Positions 55,483 to 64,000 of a stretch of 64,000 bases of DNA are shown here, piece after piece; within the stretch, counting starts at the first letter, position 1; each line of letters opens with the position of its first letter. The position numbers and the translations under genes were made by a program. Origin of the DNA: Methyloceanibacter superfactus (lineage in GTDB: Bacteria; Pseudomonadota; Alphaproteobacteria; Rhizobiales; Methyloligellaceae); assembly GCF_001723305.1 (NCBI RefSeq), contig NZ_LPWF01000030.1:1-64000 (forward strand), read 5' to 3'. A model generated the notes under the pieces. It made no database searches. It was not told the origin of the DNA and worked only from the letters and a program-made list of their open reading frames with translations.

Positions 55483-56217
55483 ATGTTCCCCATCGCCGAC
55501 GACAATCCGCGCATCAATACGCCCTATGTCACCTGGTCGCTCATCGGCGCCTGCGTGCTGGTCTATCTCTGGCAATTCTCTCTCGGCGCCAATAGCGGCG
55601 AGATCGCCGTCTACCAATACGGCATGATCCCGGCGCGGCTGTTCGGCGGGGCCACGCTCGATCCCGAGCTCGCCACCGTGCCGGCTTGGGCGACGGTGTT
55701 CACCTCCATGTTCATGCATGGCGGCTGGATGCATCTCGGTTTCAACATGCTGTTCCTATGGATCTTCGGCGACAACATCGAGGATTCCATGGGACATGTC
55801 CGCTACCTGGTCTTCTACCTGACCTGCGGCGTGGCGGCGGCGCTGGCGCAAGCCGTCGTCAATCCCGGCTCGACCATTCCCATGGTGGGCGCGAGCGGCG
55901 CCATCTCCGGCGTGCTCGGCGCCTATCTGCTGCTGCACCCTCGGGCCACCGTGCGCACGATGATCTTTCTCGGCATCTTCGTCACCATGGTGCATCTGCC
56001 GGCGCTGATCGTGCTCGGTCTGTGGTTCCTGATGCAGCTCGTCAGCGCCACGCTTTCGAGCTCGGGCGAGGCCGGCGTCGCCTTCTGGGCGCATATCGGC
56101 GGCTTCGTCGCCGGCATGGTGCTGGTGCCGCTGTTCAAGAAGGCGAACGTGCCCCTGCTGCAGGCCGCCCAATACCGGCCGTTCCAGATCGAGCGCCGCC
56201 GAGGTCCTTGGGGCTAG
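55483..56217 (+). CDS. Rhomboid-family intramembrane serine protease
   Basis: 244 residues with about six transmembrane helices. The catalytic serine S138 is in GASGAISG and the histidine H204 in AHIGGF. The N-terminal MHGGWMHLGFNMLFLWIFGDNIED segment holds the rhomboid WMH-N motif. Complete dyad, so likely active. It cuts membrane-spanning proteins; the substrate is unknown. It starts 32 bases after the NamZ-like gene, same strand. Confidence 0.9.
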   Translation: MFPIADDNPRINTPYVTWSLIGACVLVYLWQFSLGANSGEIAVYQYGMIPARLFGGATLDPELATVPAWATVFTSMFMHGGWMHLGFNMLFLWIFGDNIEDSMGHVRYLVFYLTCGVAAALAQAVVNPGSTIPMVGASGAISGVLGAYLLLHPRATVRTMIFLGIFVTMVHLPALIVLGLWFLMQLVSATLSSSGEAGVAFWAHIGGFVAGMVLVPLFKKANVPLLQAAQYRPFQIERRRGPWG

Positions 56218-56226
56218 GGGTTTAGG

Positions 56227-56960
56227 CTAGTTTTTTGCGACGGTCTTCGCCGCGGGAAGCTCCGACATCATCGGACAGCCGAGCGTCTTCTTGAATGCGG
56301 CGACGAGCTCGTCCTGATCGTCCGCGCTGATATAGAGCCCGTTATTGGTCTCGGCGAGGCACTGCACGTCGAGAATGCTCTGCGCGCCCGTCCACAAGAA
56401 ATTCTTCATGCGGAAGCCGATCACATGGATAGTGAGCTGCTGCGCCTGGGAATGCAGCAACTTGCCGAGAGCGCACGGGGCGCCGTCGCAAGTCTCCTCG
56501 CCGTCGGTGAGCACCAGGATGACCCCCGGCTTGTTGCGGAAATCGAGAACGTCCGCGGCACCGCGAACGGCGGCAGATAACGGCGTCTTGCCGGCCGGGT
56601 TCAACGCGTTCACGTCATGCATGATCTGTGGGCCGGCATCCGGGGCCGGCCGCAGATTGAGCTCGACATTGCATTGCTCATACGGGCCTGGCCCATAGGT
56701 GATGAGGCCGACGCGCCGGTGATGCGTCACCGAAGGCAGCGCCCTGGCGAGCGCCGCGCGCACCTCGTTGATGCGCGGCTTGGTGGTGGCGATGCCTGAT
56801 TCATGTTGCCGGCCATGGACCCCGACGCATCGAAGACGATCATGGCGTCCTCGGTGCAGGGGGGCGGGTCCTCGACGGCCGCCGCGGCGCAGGGAGCGGC
56901 AAGCAGTGCCATCATGGCGATGGCCGCTCGTCGTGCGGGTCGGCAAAGCAGGGTCATCAT
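56227..56960 (-). CDS. Exported VWA-domain protein, copy A (one frameshift)
   Basis: About 244 residues after repair of a break near 56803. Signal peptide (AIAMMALLAAPCAAAA), then a VWA domain with the MIDAS motif DASGSM, LTPA-like threonine in NPAGKTPLSAAV and DGEETCDGAPC. Six cysteines of the mature part (CTED, QCNVEL, ETCDGAPC, VQCLAE, LGCPMM) are shared with the adjacent paralogue, suggesting disulfides in the periplasm. Predicted metal-dependent protein binding; partner unknown. Confidence 0.8.
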
Positions 56961-57024
56961 CCGGCGCCTCCGCGCAGGTGAGCCTAAGTCTACTGCAAAA
57001 CTCGCGGCCCGTGGGCACTATCGG

Positions 57025-57753
57025 CTAGTTCTTGAAGAAGGCGTGCGGGTCGGGCAGTTGCGACATCATCGGACAGCCGAGCGTCTTCTCGAACGCATCG
57101 ACGAGCTCTTCCTGGCTCTCCGCGGTGATGTAGAGGCCGCCCGTCGCCTCGGCGAGACATTTGACGTCGAGCGCGCTCTGCGCTCCCGTCCAAAAGGCCG
57201 TCATGCGGAAACCGATGACGTGGACGGTCAGTTGCGCGCCCTCTTTGTCGAGCATCTTTCCCAGAGCACAGGGGGCGCCGTCGCAGGTCTCCTCCCCGTC
57301 GGTCAGCAGGACGATGACCCCGGGTTTCGCCTTGTAGTCCAAAACTTCCGCCGCCTGCTCGACGGCCGCCGTCAACGGCGTCTTGCCCGACGGATTCAAG
57401 CCGCTCACCTTTTCCATGATGGGCTTGGCCGCGTCGGGGATCGGCCGCAGGTTGAGCTCCACATTGCATTGCCGGTAGGAGCCCGGGCCATAGGTGATGA
57501 GCCCGATGCGCCGGAAATGCGTCACGCGGGGTAACGCCTGCGCCAGCGCCTTGCGCACTTCGTCGATGCGCCGGATCTTGGCGCCGATGCCTTCGGCCAG
57601 ACTGCCGGCCATGGAGCCGGAGGCATCGAAGACGATCATCGCATCCTCGGTGCATGGCTTCACGTCATCCGCCGCGAGTGCAGCGCCGGAGCCGGCCAGC
57701 AGCACGATCAGCGCGATCGCGCCCCGCCGTACCTGGTTGATGAGCCTGTTCAT
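57025..57753 (-). CDS. Exported VWA-domain protein, copy B
   Basis: 242 residues, intact. Signal peptide (GAIALIVLLAGSGAALA), MIDAS DASGSM, KTPLTAAV threonine and DGEETCDGAPC. The same cysteines as copy A are present (CTED, QCNVEL, VKCLAE, LGCPMM). The two copies are similar along their whole length, so they arose by tandem duplication, long ago judging by the divergence. Start at 57753, where the signal begins. Function unknown. Confidence 0.85.
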   Translation of the reverse strand: MNRLINQVRRGAIALIVLLAGSGAALAADDVKPCTEDAMIVFDASGSMAGSLAEGIGAKIRRIDEVRKALAQALPRVTHFRRIGLITYGPGSYRQCNVELNLRPIPDAAKPIMEKVSGLNPSGKTPLTAAVEQAAEVLDYKAKPGVIVLLTDGEETCDGAPCALGKMLDKEGAQLTVHVIGFRMTAFWTGAQSALDVKCLAEATGGLYITAESQEELVDAFEKTLGCPMMSQLPDPHAFFKN

Positions 57754-57909
57754 GGGCGGGACACTAGCCGAAAAAATGGCGCCGCGTGCAAGCTTTTGGC
57801 ACAAGCTCACGCGCCGAGCGGTGAAAAATTCCTGGCGCCCATGAACGCCATCGGCGAAGCTGGAACACGAGTTTGGTCGGCCAAATTAAGAACTTGACCC
57901 GTGGGAGCG

Positions 57910-58963
57910 ATGCCGGTGGCGGACACCAGAGTTCTAACCGTGCTGGTGCTGTGCACGATCGTGATACTTGTCACGGCGCTCTATTTCGCGGCCTCCATCT
58001 TCGCACCGCTGACCTTCAGCCTATTCATCCTGGCGCTCGTCTGGCCGATGCACAAGCGCTTCAGGATCACCTGCCTAGAGGCTTGGCGCTGTTCGTCACC
58101 CTGTGCGTGACGGTCATCGTCTTCCTGGCTTTCGCTCGATGATCGCCTGGGCGCTAAGCGGCATCGCCGAATGGCTGGTGAGCAACATCCAGCGATTTCA
58201 GACTCTCTATGTGCAGTTCACCGATTGGCTCGAAGACCATGGCATCTTCGTCGCCGGCACGCTGGCCGACACGTTCGACGTGCCTTGGCTCATTCGCATG
58301 TTCCAGGAGGCCGCGCGCCGGCTTAACCGGCTGACCGGCTTCGGCATCCTCGTCTTCGTGTTTCTGATGCTGGCGCTCCTCGAGACCGAAGAGTTTCGGC
58401 AACGCCTGGCGGCACTCGGCAAGCACGGCAACGGCACCAAGCTCATCGGCGCCGCCAAAGAGATCGCCGCGAAGTTTCGCAAATACATGATCGTGCGCAC
58501 GCAGCTCAGCGTTCTCACCGGACTGCTCGTCTGGGGTTTCGCCATGCTGGCGGGCGTCGAGCCCGCGGCCGCTTGGGGCCTGCTTGCCTTCGCCCTCAAC
58601 TACATCCCGTTCATCGGTTCGTTCGTCGCCACCATTCTCCCGGGCGTATTCGCCATGGTCCAGTTGGACACATGGCAGGGCATCATTCTCGTTTTCGCCG
58701 GGCTGGGGGTCATCCAGTTCTTGATCGGCAACTATCTGGAGCCGCTCGTTGCCGGGGCCGCCTTGTCCATCTCGCCCTTCGCCGTGGTGTTCGCCGTGTT
58801 CTTCTGGGGATTCCTGTGGGGCATTCCCGGCGCCTTCATCGGCGTGCCGATCCTCATCGTCCTGATCGCCATCTGCGCGCAATATCCATCGAGCCGGTGG
58901 ATCGCCGATCTTCTGTCGGGCAACGCGCCGCTGCCGCCGAAAAGGACTAGAGCGCCCCCATGA
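57910..58963 (+). CDS. AI-2E/PerM-family membrane transporter (two frameshifts)
   Basis: About 351 residues with eight or so helices. N-terminal VLTVLVLCTIVILVTALYFA, then LPRGLALFVTLCVTVIVFLAF, a soluble middle (IQRFQTLYVQFTDWLE) and the C-terminal helices with LLAFALNYIPFIGSFVATILP and LEPLVAG, family signatures. Breaks near 58065 and 58133 each need one base. The family exports small molecules or acts as a cation antiporter; AI-2 transport is not implied. The next gene starts within its last codons. Confidence 0.78.
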
Positions 58964-60732
58964 CGCGCAAACGCCCGACCACCAAGACGAGCGCGCCGCC
59001 GATCCTCGATCCGCGCCAGGGCGACATCGAGGACGACGCCTCGAGCACCAAGCGCCGTTCGATGCTGTCTCTTCTCGGCAGCCTCCTCGTCGAGATCAGC
59101 CTGCCCAAGCTGATCTTCGCCTGGATTCTGCTGATGGTGGTTCCCGGCCTGCTGCTCGGCGTGGCGCCGCTCGTGCTCACCTCCTGGCTCGGCCTCGTCG
59201 CCGACAAGATCACCTCGGCTTTCATCGGCATCTGGTCGGCGCTCCTGTTCATTGGCGTCATTGCGTTCGGCTGGTACGGCTGGCGGTCGCTGTTCCGCAT
59301 GGTGGAGAAGAATTTCTGGGCGCTGAACTCCATCGTCGTCGAGCCCGGCTATGCCGCGGCGCGGGAGATCCTGCGCCATCTGGTGGAAAAGCTCTTCGCC
59401 AAGCACGCCAATGAGGCGACCCGCGCCAAGCTGCGCGCCGTTTCGGCGGCGGTGGCCGGCGTCATCGTCTCCGCCCTCGCCCTCCTGGTGCTGTGGTGGA
59501 TCTGGCCCAGCGCCCATCTATTCGGCCAGGCCTCGGAAGTTAGGAGCTGGCGCGACCTCGTGCCGGTGGCGCTCGCCAACAGCATCACTCTCATCGCCGG
59601 CTATTTCGCCGTCGCCGCGCTGATCTGGGGTCTCGCCGATGCCACCATGGCGGAGCCGCGCAGCCTCAAGACCTTCCACACGGGCAAGACCAAAGGGCGC
59701 AAATGGCGCATCGTCCATTTGTCGGACATTCATCTCGTGGCGGAGCGTTACGGCTTTCGCGTCGAGAGCGGCCGCTCGGGCGCCCGCGGCAACGACCGGG
59801 TGCGGCGGCTCTTCGATCAGCTCGAGGCAATCGACGCCAAGGCCCCGCTCGATACTATCCTGATTACCGGCGACATGACCGACGCCGGCATCTCGACCGA
59901 GTGGGTCGAGTTCTTCGACATCCTCGCGCACCATCCCAGCCTTGCCGCGCGCGTGCTGATCATCCCCGGCAATCACGACCTGAACATCATCGACCGCGCA
60001 AATCCCGCGCGCATGGACTTGCCGACGTCGCCCGACCGGCGCTTGCGTCAGATCCGGACGCTGTCCGCCATGAACGTCGTGCAAGGTCCGCGCGTTCGCA
60101 CCGTCGACCTCGATAGCGATGGCCTGGGCGCGACGTTGGCGGAGTCGCTTGCGCCGCATGTCGACGAGATCAAGCGCTTCGCCGATGTGGCGCGGCCGCT
60201 CTTCTCGACCACGCTGCAGGATTTATGGGCAAAGTCCTTTCCCATGGTGGTTCCGCCCGACCAAGACGACGGCCTCGGCATCATTCTGCTGAATTCGAAC
60301 GCCGACACGCATTTCTCTTTCACCAACGCGCTCGGCATGGTGTCCGCGGCCCAGGTGCACGGCATCGAGATCGCGCGACAGACCTATCCCAAGGCCTGCT
60401 GGATCATTGCCCTGCATCATCACGTGATCGAATATCCCTGGGCCGCCAAGAAATTGTCGGAGCGCATCGGCACTGCGCTGATCAACGGCAACTGGTTCAT
60501 TCGTAGCCTGAAGCCGCTGGTCGGCCGCAGCGTGCTGATGCACGGCCACCGGCATATCGACTGGATCGGCGAATGTGCCGGCCTGCCGATTGTCTCGGCC
60601 CCCTCCCCGGTGATGGAGGCGACCAACGACATGCCGACCGCCTTCTACATTCACACGCTGGCAATCGGCGACGGGGGACGACTCCAGTTGCTACCGCCCG
60701 AGCGCATCGTCGTCGAGGGCGAAGCAGGGTGA
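58960..60732 (+). CDS. Membrane-anchored metallophosphoesterase
   Basis: 590 residues. The N-terminal 230 residues hold about four helices (KLIFAWILLMVVPGLLLGVAPLVL and LIAGYFAVAALIWGLA among them). The C-terminal part is a calcineurin-like domain with HLSDIHL, TGDMTD, IPGNHDLN, an LHHHVIE stretch and MHGHRHIDW, all metal ligands of the family. It overlaps the PerM-family gene by four bases (ATGA) and ends just before a patatin gene, so these may form an envelope operon. Substrate unknown. Confidence 0.85.
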   Translation: MTRKRPTTKTSAPPILDPRQGDIEDDASSTKRRSMLSLLGSLLVEISLPKLIFAWILLMVVPGLLLGVAPLVLTSWLGLVADKITSAFIGIWSALLFIGVIAFGWYGWRSLFRMVEKNFWALNSIVVEPGYAAAREILRHLVEKLFAKHANEATRAKLRAVSAAVAGVIVSALALLVLWWIWPSAHLFGQASEVRSWRDLVPVALANSITLIAGYFAVAALIWGLADATMAEPRSLKTFHTGKTKGRKWRIVHLSDIHLVAERYGFRVESGRSGARGNDRVRRLFDQLEAIDAKAPLDTILITGDMTDAGISTEWVEFFDILAHHPSLAARVLIIPGNHDLNIIDRANPARMDLPTSPDRRLRQIRTLSAMNVVQGPRVRTVDLDSDGLGATLAESLAPHVDEIKRFADVARPLFSTTLQDLWAKSFPMVVPPDQDDGLGIILLNSNADTHFSFTNALGMVSAAQVHGIEIARQTYPKACWIIALHHHVIEYPWAAKKLSERIGTALINGNWFIRSLKPLVGRSVLMHGHRHIDWIGECAGLPIVSAPSPVMEATNDMPTAFYIHTLAIGDGGRLQLLPPERIVVEGEAG

Positions 60733-60736
60733 ACCG

Positions 60737-61757
60737 ATGACAAGCCGCGAGCCAGTGCTCGTCGATCTCGCGTTGCAAGGCGGCGGCGCGCACGGTGCCT
60801 TCACCTGGGGCGTGCTCGACCGTCTGTTGGAAGAGGATTGGCTGACCATCGAAGGCATCTCCGGGACGTCGGCCGGGGCGATGAACGCCGCCGTGCTCGC
60901 CGATGCTTTGGCGCGAGACGGCGTCGACGGCGCGCGCACCGCGCTCGAAGCGTTCTGGCGGAAGGTCTCTGACGCCGCCAGGCTGAGCCCGTTCCAGCGC
61001 ACGCCGCTGGACATCCTTCTCGGCCGCTGGACGCTCGACTATTCGCCCGCCTTCGTCGCCATGGATGTCATGTCGCGGCTGTTCTCGCCTTACGAACTCA
61101 ATCCGCACGGCGAGAACCCTTTGCGTGAGATCCTCGATCAATGCGTGGACTTCGAGCATCTGACGGGCAGCCCTATCAAGCTGTTCGTGACCACCACCAA
61201 CGTCCATACGGGGCGGCCGCGAATTTTTCGCAACGACGACATCACGCCTGACGCCTTGCTTGCCTCGGCATGCCTCCCCACCCTGTTTCAAGCGATCGAG
61301 ATCGACGGCGAGAGCTATTGGGACGGAGGCTATTCCGGCAATCCCACCATCACGCCGCTCATCCGCGAATGCCGGTCGCAGGACACGATCCTCGTGCAGA
61401 TCAACCCCATCGAGCGTGCGGAAACGCCGCGGTCGGCGCGCAATATTCTGAACCGGTTGAACGAGATCTCGTTCAACAGCGTGCTCCTGAAAGAACTGCG
61501 GATGATCGCCCTGCTTCGCCAAGTCTCCGATCCAGGCAACACGGAAGGCACGCTGGGCCAATATGCGCATGCATCGCATTTCGAGCGCGGCATTGCTAGC
61601 GCTCGGCTACTCCTCGAAGCTCAATGCCGAATGGCCGTTTCTATGCCTGCTGCGCGATCAGGGCCGCGAGGCGGCGGACGCTTTCCTCGCCGCAAGCAGC
61701 GGCGACCTTGGCCACCGCTCATCGCTCGACCTCGACGTCCTGCTGCAGGGCGTTTGA
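60737..61757 (+). CDS. Patatin-like phospholipase (one frameshift)
   Basis: About 340 residues, no signal peptide. Oxyanion loop LALQGGGAHGAFTWGVL, nucleophile motif GTSAG in GISGTSAGAMNAAVLAD, and the aspartate in YWDGGYSGNP. FRNDDITPDALLASACLP is typical of the bacterial patatin branch. A break near 61556 joins DPGNTEG to MRMHRISS, continuing to DLDVLLQGV and a stop at 61757. It starts four bases after the phosphoesterase stop, so it is probably cotranscribed. Lipid substrate unknown. Confidence 0.85.
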
Positions 61758-61802
61758 GGATGAGGGTCGCCTGCCACCGGCATGACGACCCTCATGCCAT
61801 TG

Positions 61803-62332
61803 TTAGCGCCGGACGCGGAAAGCCCAGATGATGAGGATGACGCCCTCCACCAGCAGCAGAATGCCGAATACCAGGGGAACGGCGAGCGCCGCCATCATGG
61901 GCGAGGCGAGCAGCAGCAGGCCGATGAGGAAGTTGACGAGGCCGAAGATGAAGGAGCCCACGCCGCCGCCGGTAAACCCGCCGATCATGCCGAACACGCC
62001 GATGACGAGGCCGAGCACACCGAGCCAGACCACGATGGCCGTCGGCAGCACGATGGCGGCGAAGATCGGATGCCGCAGCACGATGATGCCGGCGATGATG
62101 CCGACGACGCCGATCAGCAGCGACCAGTACCAAGGCACGGAGCTGTCGACGAACACGCGCACCAACTCCAGAACGCCGACGAACAGCCAATAGAAACCGA
62201 GAAAGATGACCAGTGCGACCAAGGTCGCGCCGGATTGGTGATGAGCAAGATGCCGAAGATGATCGCCGCGATCCCTTCGAGCAGAAATACCCACCAGACG
62301 TCCGACTGGTCTTTATGTGCCAACGCGGCCAT
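61803..62332 (-). CDS. HdeD-family membrane protein (one frameshift)
   Basis: About 177 residues with six helices: WWVFLLEGIAAIIFGILLI, LVALVIFLGFYWLFVGVLEL, WYWSLLIGVVGIIAGIIVL, LGVLGLVIGVFGMIGG, FIFGLVNFLIGLLLLA and LVFGILLLVEGVILIIWAF. The alternating helix-pair pattern is that of HdeD/DUF308 proteins. A break near 62237 joins LLITNP to GATLVALV. HdeD supports acid resistance in enterobacteria; the role here is unproven. Confidence 0.8.
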
Positions 62333-62587
62333 GATGATGCCTCCCTTAGCCACCCCTGATGAAGAGCCAGCGAGCGGGCGGCCACCTCGCCTGGCGACGC
62401 GCTTACGAGACGTGCCCGGACTATACCCTTCTTGTTACAGCCATGCTGCATGGCTCTTTCTTTCCCTTGCTTTTGCGCGGTTTTTTGCGAAAGGGAGATC
62501 GGGGTGGCAGCTTCTGCCGGGTTGACCTATCTAAGAGTGATTCTCCCGAGCGCGCGCTCGGGAGCCACGCCACGAGGCGGAGCATCC

Positions 62588-63406
62588 ATGCCGCGACCCA
62601 CGATCCGTGTTCCCTGTTCCATCTGGCGTGCCACCGGCACGACCGAAGGCGAGCGCGCGATCCCGCAAGAGACCGCGATCGCCTTCACCTTCAACACCGC
62701 CTCCTACGCGGTGATGATGGCGACCCCCCAGGATCTCGAGGACTTCGCCGTGGGCTTCGCCTTGACCGAAGGCGTGGTCCCGTCCATCGACGCCATCGAC
62801 GAGATCGAGGTGGTCGAGGAAGCGGTCGGCATCGAGCTGCGCGTCTGGCTCAAGGCGAAGGACGCCACGGAGTTCCTGGGACGCCGGCGCAAGATGGCGG
62901 GACCCACAGGCTGCGGCCTATGCGGCGTGGAAAGCCTCTCCGAGGCCATGCGTCCGCCGCCGAAGGTCGGCGAAGGCCGCGTGCTCACGCCCAATCAGAT
63001 CATGACGGCCGTCGAGTCGCTCGCGCCCCGGCAAGAACTCAACCGCGAGACGCGCGCCGTGCATGCCGCGGGCTTCTGGGATCCGGAGCGCGGCCTGGTC
63101 GCGGTGCGTGAGGATGTCGGCCGCCACAATGCGCTCGACAAGCTCGCCGGTGCCCTGGCGCGCGACGGCGCCACTGCCGAGCAAGGCGTCGTGGTACTGA
63201 CGAGCCGCGTCTCCATCGAGATGGTGCAGAAGTCGGCCGCCATCGGCGCGGCCATCGTCGCCGCGGTGTCGGCGCCGACGGCGCTCGCGGTGCGCATGGC
63301 CGATGAATGCGGCATGACGCTGGTGGCCATCGCCCGCAAGGACGGCTTCGAGGTCTTCACCCATCCCCATCGCGTGAAGGGCAAGCTCGAAAGCGACGTC
63401 GCCTAA
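62588..63406 (+). CDS. fdhD: Formate dehydrogenase accessory sulfurtransferase FdhD
   Basis: 272-residue cytoplasmic protein that sulfurates the molybdenum cofactor of formate dehydrogenase. Seen are IAFTFNTASYAVMMATPQDLEDFAVGF, the cysteine pair in TGCGLCGVE, VHAAGFW, REDVGRHNALDKLAGAL and TSRVSIEMVQKSA. The start at 62588 follows GGCGGAGC. Its last codon overlaps the convergent mobA stop by four bases. Formate oxidation would be the last step of methanol or formaldehyde dissimilation, which fits the alcohol-oxidation theme; the dehydrogenase itself is outside the window. Confidence 0.93.
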   Translation: MPRPTIRVPCSIWRATGTTEGERAIPQETAIAFTFNTASYAVMMATPQDLEDFAVGFALTEGVVPSIDAIDEIEVVEEAVGIELRVWLKAKDATEFLGRRRKMAGPTGCGLCGVESLSEAMRPPPKVGEGRVLTPNQIMTAVESLAPRQELNRETRAVHAAGFWDPERGLVAVREDVGRHNALDKLAGALARDGATAEQGVVVLTSRVSIEMVQKSAAIGAAIVAAVSAPTALAVRMADECGMTLVAIARKDGFEVFTHPHRVKGKLESDVA

Positions 63407-64000
63407 GCCGCGCCGGGCTCCCACGCCAGCAGAAGCTCGGCCGCGGCGAGATCCTCCGGGTGATTGATGTTGAAGAACGGATCGACCCTGCGCTTATCGA
63501 TCTCGACCGGCGCGAAGAACGCCTCCGCCGCGCCCTGCATCTCCGCCCAACGGCTCACTTTGCGAAAAACCTCCGCCAGGGCCGTTTTGAGATCGCCGGC
63601 CATGCCGACAGGCCACAGCCCGACCACCGGATGCACGCCGGTTTCCGAGCGCGCCACCACCATTTTGCCCGTGTCACCGCCCGCATCGACGAGCCGGGCG
63701 ACAAGATCGTGGGGGATGAACGGCGTATCGCCGGGGACGGTGACGACCCAAGAGACCCCTGGCCGGTTCGCGGCCGTCCACGCAAGCCCCGCCTCGACGC
63801 CGGCGAGCGGGCCGGCGAATTGCGGCTCGCTGTCGGCGACGACCGGTAGCCCGAAGGAGGCAAAGCGCGCGGGATCGCCATTGGCGCTGATGATCATGCT
63901 GGCGACCTGCGGTCTCAGCCGGGCGAGGACGTGACCGAGGAGCGGCCGGCCCCGCAGCGGCTCCAGGCACTTGTCGCCGCCGCCCATGCGGCTCGACCGG
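63403..64000 (-). CDS. mobA: Molybdenum cofactor guanylyltransferase MobA, partial
   Basis: Transfers GMP to molybdopterin cofactor. The 5' end runs off the window; the visible part, about 199 residues, begins in the nucleotide-binding loop GRSSRMGGGDK and continues LRGRPLLGHVLARLRPQ, VVADSEPQFAGPLAGVEAGL, VTVPGDTPFIP, and ends HPEDLAAAELLL. The conserved GAxSxRMGxDK pattern and PxDxPF equivalents are present. It sits tail to tail with fdhD, both serving the molybdenum cofactor of formate dehydrogenase. Confidence 0.9.
   Translation of the reverse strand, partial: RSSRMGGGDKCLEPLRGRPLLGHVLARLRPQVASMIISANGDPARFASFGLPVVADSEPQFAGPLAGVEAGLAWTAANRPGVSWVVTVPGDTPFIPHDLVARLVDAGGDTGKMVVARSETGVHPVVGLWPVGMAGDLKTALAEVFRKVSRWAEMQGAAEAFFAPVEIDKRRVDPFFNINHPEDLAAAELLLAWEPGAA

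Overview
The window looks like chromosome of a GC-rich alphaproteobacterium of the order Hyphomicrobiales (Rhizobiales). This rests on gene content, not on a search. Indicators are BtaA/BtaB betaine-lipid synthesis, a GnnA/GnnB pair for diamino-glucosamine lipid A, a TreS-maltokinase fusion, a DUF3775 protein, an MlaE with an N-terminal STAS domain, and a PQQ alcohol dehydrogenase cluster with the auxiliary proteins common in methylotrophic and alcohol-oxidising members. I saw no phage, insertion sequence, CRISPR array, rRNA or tRNA. The genus is left open.

Layout. 0.3-3.4 kb: a YadA-like adhesin, an AraC-type regulator and a candidate small RNA. 3.4-5.4 kb: btaB-btaA behind a Pho-box-like site. 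5.5-8.6 kb: a phosphoesterase and two unknown membrane proteins. 8.7-18.7 kb: a trehalose/alpha-glucan block (otsB, then divergently otsA, treS-mak, glgX, malQ). 18.7-20.3 kb: amt-glnK. 20.4-23.5 kb: small genes, including a Gre-like factor, a polyhydroxyalkanoate-type protein, a SelW-like protein and a phasin-like protein. 23.6-26.8 kb: an Mla-type lipid transporter (mlaE, mlaF, and mlaD fused to an auxiliary domain). 26.9-31.2 kb: nitroreductase, P2-type ATPase and a short MgtE. 31.2-41.4 kb: DUF3775, class I aldolase, a patatin lipoprotein and a series of exported or envelope proteins. 41.4-46.4 kb: a PQQ alcohol dehydrogenase cluster. 46.4-50.3 kb: ankyrin protein, then aguA-aguB-mutarotase. 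50.5-54.0 kb: lpxB, gnnA, gnnB. 54.3-62.3 kb: NamZ-like, rhomboid, two VWA paralogues, a PerM-family protein, a membrane phosphoesterase, a patatin and an HdeD-like protein. 62.6-64 kb: fdhD and the edge-truncated mobA.

Themes. Three loci shape the envelope: phosphorus-free betaine lipids, diamino-type lipid A, and Mla lipid traffic. Trehalose and glucan genes sit behind a candidate general-stress promoter. The PQQ dehydrogenase carries the extra aspartate typical of lanthanide-dependent enzymes. It is paired with a di-haem cytochrome c, a periplasmic binding protein and a beta-propeller.

Caution on quality. More than thirty reading-frame breaks occur in otherwise intact genes, including lpxB, malQ and the PQQ dehydrogenase. 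In those I examined closely, restoring one base, usually in a GG or CC run, rejoins the family sequence. I treat them as sequencing or assembly deletions and give the full span of each gene as one CDS.
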